Positions 39,501-51,500 of a stretch of 64,000 bases of DNA are shown piece by piece. The position numbers and the translations under genes were made by a program. Under the pieces are notes generated by a model. It had not been told where the DNA came from. It did not search any database and saw only the letters and a program-made list of their open reading frames with translations. How positions within the stretch are numbered: the first letter of the stretch is position 1; every line of letters starts with the position of its first letter. The DNA comes from Trichobilharzia szidati (taxonomy: Eukaryota; Platyhelminthes; Trematoda; Strigeidida; Schistosomatidae), in the NCBI GenBank assembly GCA_944472155.2, contig OX235272.1, forward strand, positions 86,186,020 to 86,250,019, given 5' to 3'.

Positions 39501-42500
39501 ACTCGCTGAGGAGGCCATTCGCTGGGTGACATCGCGTCAGGCCATCGCTCGAGTGGAACCCGAAAGGGAAGCGGCGAGTGGGACGTCCAAGGGTGACATG
39601 AAGGAGATCGTGTGAAGAGGAATTGAAACAGTATGGACTAACATGGATGCAAGTGAAAAGTACAGCAGAAGACAGAAGCAAGTGGAGACGTGCAGTTGAA
39701 GCCCTATGTTCCACTAGGAACCCAAGGGAACAACAATAATAATAATTTTAATTTTAAGTTTGACCAATGAGTACTGGACAGCTGTTTCATCCTCCTATTT
39801 TGGGACTCATCGGCAGCACTCATCCATCGGGTTTCGAACCCCCTGGACCCGGACCTTCCGGTTACAAGGTAAGCTCGTAGACCATTCAACCACTAGGACC
39901 CGATTCAGTGACCCATGCCTTCTAACTTCTTCCGATTCGTGATTTTAGCACAACCACCAACCAATGTCATCAGTGAGTATTTGTCCTCACTCTCTTCCGG
40001 TGGACCCCAGTAGTCCTGTATTCAGTCACTAGCGAGTCGATCCTGTGGGTGTAATGGTCCACGAGTTTATTTTGTAACCGGAAGGTACTCTCTGAGCTTA
40101 GGATGTGCGGTGACTCTGCGTGTTCGATCATCGCTGTCTCCGTAGGATTGCTTGCATTCGATGGCATCATCGCGTGAGTAATTCTGAGGTTCGGCGGCGT
40201 GTGTTTGAACACAGTGGAGATCACCATTCATTGAGTGTCGTCATCTGGAAATACCGGCTCCGGTGGCTTGGACATGTGCTGCAAATGTCATCCCAGAGGC
40301 TTCCGTACAGGTCTCTGTTCGCTAGCCAGCCCTGGGATGGGATGGAAAAGACGGAGAGGGGGTCAGTCCATGACGTGGCGTCGTGGGATGAAGGATATTT
40401 GTGCTAGATTAGCATCGGTTGGTGCGTCACGACTCCCTGGTTGGGGTCAGCGAGATAGCTCGAATCGATGGCTCGAAAAGTTATCGGATATGGCCAAGAA
40501 TCGTAATCAATGGCGAACGTGTTGCAATTTCCTTCTTTCTTCCCTTCCTGATGATAGTTAACGAATACTGTTTGAACTTGTTAAACATGACTGTTTTCCT
40601 TCCAGATGAAATTCTTTACCCGTTGTCTACTTATGTTTTTTTACTTTTAATCTATATTGTTTTATTATTGTTGTGTTGCGCATCTTTCTTGGTGCCATAT
40701 TGTACCAAGTGTTTTCTGCGTTTAAATAAATAAGGTTTAATCCTGGTGGGTGCATACTGTCGATGAGTCCGAAACTAGGACGAAACACCTAGTTGTCCAG
40801 TACTCCCTGGTTTTCAATAGTTGTCTAATTGATCTCCGTCCGTGGTCAAATCTTGAAAAAAAAATAATTTTACTTTATTAGATTGAAATTATTCAAATTA
40901 AATTTGTTGTAAATATTCTCTTTGTTTAGTCTACTTGAAATAATTAGCTATTTTTTTCTTTAAATTTCATTTTCATTTCAGTTTTGGTATCCTTTGGTCT
41001 GTGAATCCTAAAGTCAACTCTACTGGTCTATTACTGGCACGTATTTCTGCCTATATATCATCTAGTATAACTAATTCACGTGAATCTCCATTTCCTGTCA
41101 ATATAGACGGTTTAGGATCACCTGGTGCAATGGCAGCTTTATCCTTTCTAACAGAAATCTATGCTAATGCTGAAAAATTAAACACCGAGTTAACTGTTGA
41201 TTTAATTAAGAAAAAATTTGAAAGACTATTTCCATCTGCTGATTCTGAAGATATCTTTTCGCTAGCTCCTGGTACTAGTGATTATGATAGTGAAGTTAAT
41301 GTAAGTTTTGTGTGTGTATATTTTATTGTTGTTGTTGGTGTTGTTATTTTTGCTAAAATATTATTTTATTATTATTTTGGTAAATTACTTTTTTGATGTT
41401 GTCCTCACAGAGAGAGAAAGAGAGAGCTCATAGCAAAAGCCAGTGTTAACTGTTCGTTATAACCGGAACTACGACCTAGTAGACTATGTGCGAATACTAA
41501 CTTAATGCGCTGGCTAATCTGTCCTAATCGCACGTCAACAACAGCAACAACAATAACACCGCCGGGCCGCAAAGGTGGAAAGAATGACTGGACATTGATA
41601 AGAGAGCTTTTACTGTCTCAAACAGCAGTCAAAGAAGATTGACAACGCTTGCGTATATGTACATGTATGCTTTAAAATGACCATGAGAAGCAGCGAACAA
41701 CCAATAGGATTCCAAAGGTCATAATTAGGGTGAGAGAGAATTAGGGATTTGATTGATTGGTTATAGGATTTCATCATGAGCTGATAACGGATAGACAACC
41801 ACTGGAAAACCAGCTGGGGAGTACTGGACATCTGTCTCGTCCTAGATTGGGAATCTTCATCAGTACGCACTCACCGCCAGGGCTCGAAACCAGGTCCTTC
41901 TGGTTATAAGGCGAAGAAGATATTGGCTAGTGGTCGCTCTATGTTGTGAATTGGCAGAAGTTGGAATTCATGGGCCATTGGATCGGGTCCCAGTGGCCTA
42001 ATTCTCTACGAGCTCGATAGTCTTGTAACCAGAAGGTCCTGTATTCGAAACTTGGTCCGTGCGTACTCCGTTAGTGTCACAAGCTCCGCTGACGAAACAG
42101 CTGGCTATCCAGTACTCCCAGGTGGTTTTCCAATGGCTCTCTAACCGCCAGAGCTCGAAACCAGGTCCTTCTGGTTACAAGGCGAAGAAGATATTGGCTA
42201 GTGGTCTCGCTATATCGTGAATTGGCAGAAGTTGCAATTCATGGGCTGGCCAGTGGATCGGGTCCCAGTGGTTTAGTGGTCTACAAGTTAGCTCGCCTTG
42301 TAACCAGAAGGTGGTCCTGGGTTGGAACCTTGGCTGTGAGTGCGTACTGATGAAGAGTCTCAAAATGGGACGAAACGACTGTACAGAAAATTAGATCACT
42401 AATCAATAAGTGTCATAAGAGAAATACAAGCAGACGTTTAAAAATGACATATAGGAAATTAGGTCTATATATCACTGTTTGTTACTAGATGCAAGTTTGT

Positions 42501-45500
42501 CAAACGAAGAGGATATACTTTATAAGCGTCTGACTCCTCTCAGCTGGTAATCTCATTCGTAATAGATGCTCTTCTTAAAGGTTCATTCATTCATTCATCA
42601 AATGAAGTGATCTGTCACCTAAATTTATTTAATAGGTAAAGGGCCTCACCTCTGAAATTAATTTTTCGTTCTCTAATTTAAATACATTTGTATAAATGTT
42701 ATGTGCGTGTTTCTTGCACTATTTTATTTAAAACACACTTGTTACAATATGGGTACCAAGAGATGCGCTTCACAGCAATAAAAAACGGTAATATATAAAG
42801 AAAATAAACGGAGAATGATTGAGGGACGTCATCCAAACAACAGAAAGGGAAAAAAGAAGGAAGTTGCAGCATATTAGCCATTGGTTGCGATTCTTGCATA
42901 TTTGACAGCGTTTCGAGTAGCCGATTGGAACTATCTATCATACCTCAACCACAAAGTCGTGACACACTGACTGATGCTAATCTAATAGGAATATCTTTCA
43001 TCCCACGACGCCAGGTCAATGAAAAATGGTCTCCACTATGTCCAGACACACGCTGCCGGACCTCTGAATTACTTACATGATGGTGCCATCGAACTCAAAC
43101 AATTCTACTGAGACAGCGATGATCGAATAGGCAGAGTTACCGGACATCCTCAGCTCAGAGATGGGCTAGGTTTCATGGGCGTAGAACAAAACTGGGCGCA
43201 CTGAAGCATTGTAAACCCGACCTTTGACAGCCAGGCTGACTTCGCGACAGCATTTACTATAAACCAATTAGATGTATGAGTACCGATTAGTTAGTAATCA
43301 CAATTACCATTTCTTTGCCATAGACTACTTACATCTCTTTTTGAGTAAAGAACACCTCATAACAATACTTAAAATTAACACGTACCGTCATTTTTATGTG
43401 GATATTATTTCAATAAAACACCACTTAATCTTCTGATTATCCCTTTACTCTGAATAAAAAAAAGTATATTGAGTCGTTAATTTAGAATGTAGATGAGTCA
43501 AATGTACAAATTGGTCATGTCAGTCCAATATAATCTAAAAAATATACCAACATTTTTTGGCTAGTGGATTTCAGCTGTGGTTGTTTTAAAAGCATGACAT
43601 TCTGAACTATGAAAAAGGTAAATCTGAAGTTTTGAAATGTGAGTGCTAGATTCGACTCCCATCTAACTCCCTCCTGAACCTCGCTTAGTTTATAATAAGC
43701 CCAGTAAAGACGACAGATTAGGCGTGAGGCCATCAATCCCACCCTCACACCACTGCTACTGAAACATAAATTTCAAAGTTCAGTCTTGAGTCTCTATGTT
43801 CCACTAAGAACTCGAAGTAATAACGAAATTCGGGGATGCAATTACGTAAGATTAAAAAGCTGAAATATACAAGCTTGTAGCTGAAGTCGTTGACCAAAAG
43901 CATTTCTGTAGACAAAGTGTGGAAGTGTTTTTTTTTGTTGTGAATGGTTAAAGCTTCCCCGTTTATAGAAAGAAGACATATTAAGCAAGCTTCACTATTT
44001 TTTATAAAAAAACATCTTCATTATAATAAAGGTTTTTGTATTTCCCAATGAATGCAAAACAAAACGATATTGTTTTTACTGACGTTTCGCTATTTAATGC
44101 TGCTAATAGCTTTATCAAACCCATCTTGTTTACTATTTTTAGGCACATCATGAATTTCTAGTTCGTTCTGGACTGCATTCAATTAACAAAATTCCATTAC
44201 TTCTATTCAATGGAATTATATTGGATAGTGAAGGGATTAGAAAACTTGGCGGTTTTGAAGATGCTGTAGTCACTTTATGCATGGAAGAGCTTATACGTGT
44301 CCAGTCAGCTGTATATCAAGGCAGTATGACAAATTCACATTCAATATTTGATTTATACCAGAAAACAGCTACTGTTGTTCCACGATTCAATTCACGTATC
44401 TTATTAAAGAAGGGGGATAATTCAAATCAACGATCTGGTGTTACTGCACCAAAATATATCAATTTTGAAGGTTATTCTGTGGAACATAAATCTTGTATGT
44501 AGAGTTTGTTTGATAATTAGTTGTCTTCGTTTATGATTATTATTGTTATTATTATTAATTAGAGCAATATTTCATTCTTATGATAAATGCGTTCGGCTAG
44601 CAAGCCGCCTTGTTTGACGTGAGTGGTTGCCAGCTACTGATATCAATCGACCAGTAGTATATGACACCACACTGAACAAAGAATACTCTTTTCGATAACT
44701 TCATCATCAGGCTCTACAGTTATATATACATTATAGTGAATGAATGAATTAGTGTTATGAACAACATTAATGTTGTTTAAATAACATCGAATCAATAATA
44801 ATATCAGTGGATTACAGTTCAATAGCATCAACATAAAAATAAACTGAATGTCAGAAAAATTAGGAAAGATAATATTACAAATTCATGAATTTATAGTCTC
44901 TACTGAAGGCCGGCCAGAGCAGTAGTAGTGGCTGGCTGGACTTGCTTCTTTTGCACACAAAGGACTGGTTGTTTCACGCGAATTGCGATAACCTTTGCTG
45001 TTTGGAGCATGTAGTGCTTCGATGATTTTGGCAATTTATTTGTTACCCGGTAGATGATAGAGAAGGATTCTTCAGTGCTGGCTGTCTTTGTGGCCGGTTT
45101 GAACCAGATGGTCTATTATTGAACTGTTGATGGTTTCTACTACACCTTTATTTAGCCACACTGGTAGGTGTTCCCGAGCGAACACGAAAAATCAAGTTCC
45201 TAGAGCAACGGCCAATATAACTCGTTCCACCACAAGCGCAGTTCAACTGGTAGATACAATTTGAAGTGGTTAGTCTGAGTACTTCATCTTTCAGTCGAGG
45301 AAACACCATAGGTCATGTAAAAAATAAGATAAGTAGTATGCCAGCGTCGGTGGCATGGTGGTTATGACGCTCGCCGACCATGCACATGGTCCGGGGTTCG
45401 ATCTCCGGCCAACGCACTCCTTTACCTCGCTAAGCCAGAGATAATGCTTGTGAAGAGGAAAGGTTGGGCATGAGGCTAGCGACCCCATCCTGTAAAATAA

Positions 45501-48500
45501 ACACTGCTACAGAAACTTTAAGTTGGAGGCTTGAAGCCCTATGTTCCACTGGGGGACGTGAAGGAAAAAAAGTATGCCAGCATTAAAAGTTTTTTGAACT
45601 GATTTTCTTAACTTCTTCGTAATTAATTCGCTAGGTATGTCATCCTTGAATTGTATTCATATGTGAAAAGGCTTCTTGTTTACGGATAGTGAGTAGTCCT
45701 TTTCCACTTTCTTTGTCATGTGTTTCTTGATAAATTTGTCGGGATAGCTATTTTCGATCAAAGTATCATATACAATGCTTAGCATATAGCTCTTACTCTG
45801 TGGCTGAGGGTCTTGAATAAATTTCTTTCGTACTTGAGAGGAACGAAGCTGTGAAAATATGTATACTGTCCTGTCCAAGTACTTTTTCTATGCAAATTTC
45901 TTTTTATGCTACTATCTGGTTTTCTTGTAAGTAGGACATCCAGGAAGGCGATTCTGTTTTGGGATTCCTCTGCGCACGTGAATTTCATAGACGAATGTAC
46001 TTCATTGAATTCAGTTAATATCGTACTCCTATCTGAATCATTATCACAAAGAATGAAATTGTCATCCATATACTGGCAATAAAATGAGAACTTTCTGATA
46101 AGGTTGTTCAAAGGTCCATTTTCTAGTTTACTTAGAAAGAAATCTGCCAAAATGGGACCCAACGGGGAGCCCATCGCCACCCCATCGACTTGTCTGTAAA
46201 GTGTGTCATCAAATTTGAAATTTACATTCATAGTACACCTTAATAACAATTCTTTTAGGATTTCAGTATGGATGCCAATGTTTATCGACTGGTTATCCAC
46301 TTGTTCACATATGTAGTTAACTGTTTCTACTAGAGGCACTGTTTTTCTTGAAGATTGATTACTTTTTATGGCATCAAGCAGCTTATACATTGTTATTCGC
46401 ATATTTTTGGTTTCCAAAGGAAATTGAGGTGAATTCCCCCCCTGGAACTGTGTAATTTGCCTATGATGAATTTGAGTTGTTGTGTTTATTATGAATTCGA
46501 ATCGCACTGATAGTGATAACCAAGATATCATAAAATACCCTGTAATGATGAATACTAGTGTTCAATCAAGAAGTTCTCTTTTCAGTTTTGTTATCATTCA
46601 TAAGGCTTTCATATATTATTTCATTGACCCTTACAATCACATTACAACTAGCGTTATTATTATTATTCTTTTGGGTTCTGAGTGGAACATAGGGCTTCAG
46701 AAGCACATGTCTGTTTTATCCTGTCCTGTAGAGTTGTCTTAAGCTGTGCCAACGATTGCCCATAAGCTGTCATCTCCCCCTTATATCGTCTCCCCGATGT
46801 CATCCTTGAGCCGACTCCCAACTCGTAATTTCCCTTTCGAGTTCCACTCCGAAGCCTAGCACGTGATGTCTTTTGAAGGTCTCCTCAGCGTGTGCCCGAT
46901 CCATCTCTGCTTCCTTCAGCATATTTGTTGGGGAGCACGTTGTTGATTGGTTGGTTGTCAGAGTTCCTTGCTGCTTTCCTGTGTTTTGAAGTTAATGTAA
47001 CAATTAGGATGACTTTCCAGAGTAGAGTCGGTAACCCCGTACGCAACCTCCCCTATTTTTCCTGGCTTAGGACTGGTGTCGTTGGGGAAATAGAGGCGAT
47101 CGCGTGAAACTAAAACTAAAACTTGTGGGTAGTTCTGGATCCAACTGAAAATAAAGGCCGACATGGAGTGCATTAGAGATGGAATGCTGAGTTCCTGTAT
47201 TCCACTCAAAACTCAAGGAACCAATGTATCATAGTATAATACTGCGGACGATTTTCAGTTATGTTACCAATAGTCTTTGACCATTAGTTTCTAGCATCCT
47301 GAAGACCCCCAGTTAGATCCATTGGCCTATGATTTTGAATTTATACCAATCTGCAACATAAAATAACTCTTACTGACTGTCGTCTTTGAGTAATTACCTT
47401 TACATTTGACATTTTCGGTCACCGTTTTTCCATAAAGCTTTGAGAAATCTTTCTTTGTGCTAGTAATCAACGTCCAGTAGAAAATCTTATCAATAAATTG
47501 TGTTGATGTGGCGTTGGTGGCTTATCAGTAGAATGCTCGCTAACCATGCTTTACGTGGTCCGGGGTTCGACTCTCAGCCGACAGACACCTAAACCTCACT
47601 AAGCACGGTAGTAAGGATGGTAAAGAGGGAAGGTTGAGGACAGAGGCTTGCAACCCCACTCCGTAAAATAAAAAAGCTCACTGCCAATCGAAGTCCTATG
47701 TTCTACTTGGAACGTGAAGAAGTAAAATAAAGATAATAAATAGTAGGAATGGTTAGTAAACTAGGCGAGATTACAAGCATGATTAACAGTGATATGTCTG
47801 ACAATTAATACTTAAATATCAATGAGAGGCTCACTGCTGACTAACCCTATTCAGGTAGGTAGTTACCTGAGGTTCTAGTGGGAAGTCGTGACCAGTAGGG
47901 TACAGCAGGTCGGGTGTGAGGACAAATACTCTCGACTGATAACATTGGCAAGTGGTCACGCTGTCATCAATTAACTGAAGTTGGAATTCATCAGCTAACC
48001 ATTGGATTGGGTTCCAGTGGCCTAATGGTCTACGAGCTGGCTCGCCTTGTAACCAGAAGGTCGTGGGTTGGAACGCTGCATTGTGGATGCGTACTGATTG
48101 AGATTCCCAAACTAGAACGAAACAACTGTCCAGTAGTCCCAGCTGGATTTCCAATGGTTCTCTAACCGATGATGTCAGTTCATGATGAAATCCTGTAACC
48201 AATTAATTAATTATATTCTGTTATTGTCAGTCACGCTAGTTGTAACGTGGCTGTAGGCGGGATTACGTAATGATATCATCGCTCAGTGTTTATCTTTAGA
48301 ATATCTTATTACAACTTATTACTAAAGAGGCAAACTGTTTCAAATTTAATGTACTGATAAATATTAATTTTTTCTACGTTTTACTTCATTTATCACTCAT
48401 GTTGGCCCTTTTTCTTTCCTTTTAACCAGCTGCTAATGAAAAATTGTCTACTTCGGAATTATTAAAATCATTTCTAGATCAAATGCGTTATTTTCAGAAA

Positions 48501-51500
48501 GGAGGTAAGATAGACACGTAAGTGATTAATATATTGTTTTATTATTTGTTTCTTTTTAGTAGGATTATTGACTTTTGAATGTGACAAAAGTGTTAGCATA
48601 GAATAGAATATTACTCTTAATGATCGGTGTACACATAACTCAGTAAAATAAGTCAATAGTTTGTTGTTTACAGCGAAGAGACTCCCATCAACGAATTTAT
48701 TATCAAGCTGTACAATCGTATATACATGCATATGTGGTATTTAAGAAATTATATCCGGTGAGGGAATTGAATCATAGGTGTGTGAATATATAAAATGATT
48801 ATAGCAATATGAAATCCACTTAAAATATTTGTGATTATAATCATAATTAAATGTCAAGTGGCAAAACAATTAATGTCATAATTCATAAGATGTATAGAAC
48901 TTGGAAGGAGTGTGAAATTATAGGATTAGTAGGGAATAGAATAAAAATAAAGACTTTATGTGACTTTGTGTGAAATTTGATAACATAGAATTTAACGTTG
49001 CAAAACAAAAATTGATTTAGAATGACAAGTGGGATGAGTGAAATAATACCGGAGACAATTCAAAGTGAGAATCGTAATAGTAACAATTGACGTAATAGAA
49101 AATGGATTTCCGTCATGTTTTATAGACAAGAACATACAGTCAAAACCTATGAAATGCGGCTTAACATCGGTAACCAAGAAAATACTGGACATGAGCTTGG
49201 AATTCAAATGTGACTTAGCTTCCGATGTCATTAAAAGAAAGATCTCACAGTCCCTGAAAAGGACATTCCCTGCTGTATCGTTGAGAATAGCGCTTTACAG
49301 TCTACCATTACTGTTCAATAACCTGAAGGACAAGATCCCATAGTTGACCGACTTTATGTACGTTTATCATCTCACCTGCTCGTGTGGAGCTAAGTATATC
49401 GGTCGTTCGACTCGAGTTTTGTCCAAGAGGATGTAAGAACACTATCCTGCATGGTTACAAAGAGGTGGAAGTGGAGTTATAAGAAGCGCGATCACTGAAC
49501 ATCTGGTCAATAATAATCACCCTTTCTCTACAGTCTCTGCCCTTAAAGTCATCTACAAGGCGAGAAGTAATTTACCCAAATCACTACGTATCCGACTCAT
49601 CTGTATTACTGAAGCTTTGGCCATCGACATAGAGAAGTCAGATCTCTGTATACAGAAAAAGTCCGTTCAACCCCTCCAGCTTCAGGGTCTTAATCCCACT
49701 TATGCTAAAGTTTGATAATCCCTAAACATACTGCGACTCAACGTATTTTCGTTTTGTTTATTCAATTTGTATACTTTTCCCTTCTTACGTAAGTTCTTAC
49801 TATTATTATTCTCACTTTAAACTGTCCCCGGTATTATTCCACTCGTCCCACTTGTCATTCCAAATCGATTTTGTTTTGCAACGTTAAATTCTATGTTATC
49901 AAATTTCACACAAAGTCACATAAGGTTTTTATTTTTATTCTATTCGCCTATTAATTCTATAATTTCACAGCCCTTCTAACATCTATACATCTTATGAATT
50001 ATAACATTATTTGTTTTGTCACATAACATTTAACTATGATCATAATCACAAACATTTTAACTTTAATTGCATTTCATACTACTATTATTATTTTATGTAT
50101 TCACACACCTATGATTCAATTCTCTCATTGGATATAATTTCTTCAAAACCACATATGCATATACAGGTTTGTACAGCTTGATAATAAATTCGTTGATGGG
50201 AGTCTCTACTCCGAATCACTTGTTTTAATTTTCTATATGTCCCAATGGGGATTTTCCATGAGTTATTATTTCGTCGTGATTACACCTTCAAGCATATGGG
50301 TGCTGAACTTAATATTTTGCTCCTCATCGGTCCATTAGTTATTCATATGAGCTGGGGATTTTTTATGCAGTTTCTCAGAGTCTGTGGATTTGGTTAAGAG
50401 AAAAACAGCATATTTACTGATGTACAGTTTGAATCATTCTTCTTGCAGTGAATCAGTCTATACCATAATGTTATTTGACGTAATTGTCTGAAACTCACTA
50501 ATTGTCTCCAGTCGTTGGTTCTTAGAATCCCTACAACCCTAACCAGCCTGCCAGTCTACACTTCCTGGTGTGGCTTACTCAAACTAACTGTTGAATATTT
50601 CATGGACTGATTTCATGTTTTGGTTTGACTGCCACTAACTCTTTTCCAACCCATTGAGGAAGGCGATTTCCATGCATGCGTAACACATGTCCTAACCATC
50701 TCCATTGATGTAGTTCCACAACCTCATCGATAGATTTTCCCTCCTTGCGTAACACTCAACGCCTGACTTAAGTATTACTCACTCTATTATAACACTTAAA
50801 ATGGGTGATAGAACATAGACACCTGCGATCTAAGACAGCTGGTCTTTTTATGTCTTCAACTTTCAATGATCATGTCTCGCTCACAGTCATAAAGAAGGAC
50901 GGAACGAATTGATGTGCAGTATACATCTCCATGCATATTTTTCCATCTTCAAGCTAGGAGTCAATGTAGTCCAGCCCAGTTCTGTAGCATCATCTTACAT
51001 TTGACGAAGGGAGCGAATCGTATGCCAAACATTCGAAGATTGCTGCCCCTCAAGGTGTTCAGAAGACTCTGCATTTTGTCAGCGTCTTCACCTAGGAGGA
51101 AGGACTATATCATCTGCATATTCTAAGGCAACAAAACCATTTTCTGGTAAGTATTCAATGCCTACTTCGCTGAATTCAGTTAGGATCAGTTCCACCAGTA
51201 CATCTATGATGTAATTAAACAGAAATGACTTAAGCGGTTATTGTACTACTAAGACTGTGGTTTTCATTTGAATATCAAGATTTTTCAAAGCGTTATAATA
51301 TTTTGTATTAGCTATAAGATCACCATTCACTGAAGATTTTTACTCCTGTTGTCACTCTTTTTGGCTTATTATTCGTTTTACCAATAGATGTGGAAGCATC
51401 TATTCGACCAGTTACTATGTGGATTGTTATTGGAGATTTAGATATCCATGTGGATCCAACATTATCTGAAGAAGATCGTTTATCCCTTGAAATGGATTTA

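Larger units (their letters stand above)
39759..40857. repeat. Smα-like (family B) element split by an RTE insertion
   Basis: The left half (39,759-40,035) is antisense: hammerhead-like module, box B (GGGTTTCGAACCCC) and mid part. 40,035-40,095 shows a short sense head (GTGTAATGGTCCACGAG, TTGTAACCGGAAGG). The right end (40,735-40,857) is a sense 3' part with GTCCAGTACTCCCTGGTTTT. An RTE piece occupies 40,095-40,735. The outer ends (AAGTTTGACC / GGTCAAATCTT) are roughly inverted. Confidence 0.6.
35136..40981 (+). other. UGGT intron 7
   Basis: 5,846 bp, phase 2. Contains family A SINEs (35.37, 36.28 and 37.92 kb), a Penelope-like unit with inverted ends (35.59-36.60 kb), a foldback Smα-like unit (36.84-37.21 kb), an RTE copy (38.90-39.75 kb) and a Smα-like element split by another RTE insertion (39.76-40.86 kb). 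37,215-37,915 and 38,200-38,890 show nothing assignable. Confidence 0.7.
41301..44142 (+). other. UGGT intron 8
   Basis: 2,842 bp, phase 0. Contains a Smα-like composite with an internal duplication (41.75-42.39 kb), an antisense RTE end (42.69-43.25 kb), a 5'-truncated family A SINE (43.63-43.82 kb) and a Penelope-like terminal repeat right before exon 9. 41,440-41,745 partly resembles 57.5-57.7 kb and may be LTR-derived. Confidence 0.65.
44495..48429 (+). other. UGGT intron 9
   Basis: 3,935 bp, phase 1. Contains two antisense Penelope-like copies (44.68-45.29 and 45.59-46.53 kb), two family A SINEs (45.34 and 47.51 kb), an antisense RTE end (46.66-46.95 kb), one copy of an unassigned repeat (47.23-47.51 kb) and a Smα-like element (47.83-48.21 kb). 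Confidence 0.7.
48505..51387 (+). other. UGGT intron 10
   Basis: 2,883 bp, phase 1. Over half is a single Penelope-like unit with long inverted ends (48.67-50.21 kb); an antisense RTE fragment follows (50.5-51.24 kb). Confidence 0.75.

Noticed and set aside
48518..48523. GTAAGT as the main donor of UGGT exon 10
   Set aside because: It breaks the frame with exon 11, which is otherwise well conserved (ASIRPVTMWIV).
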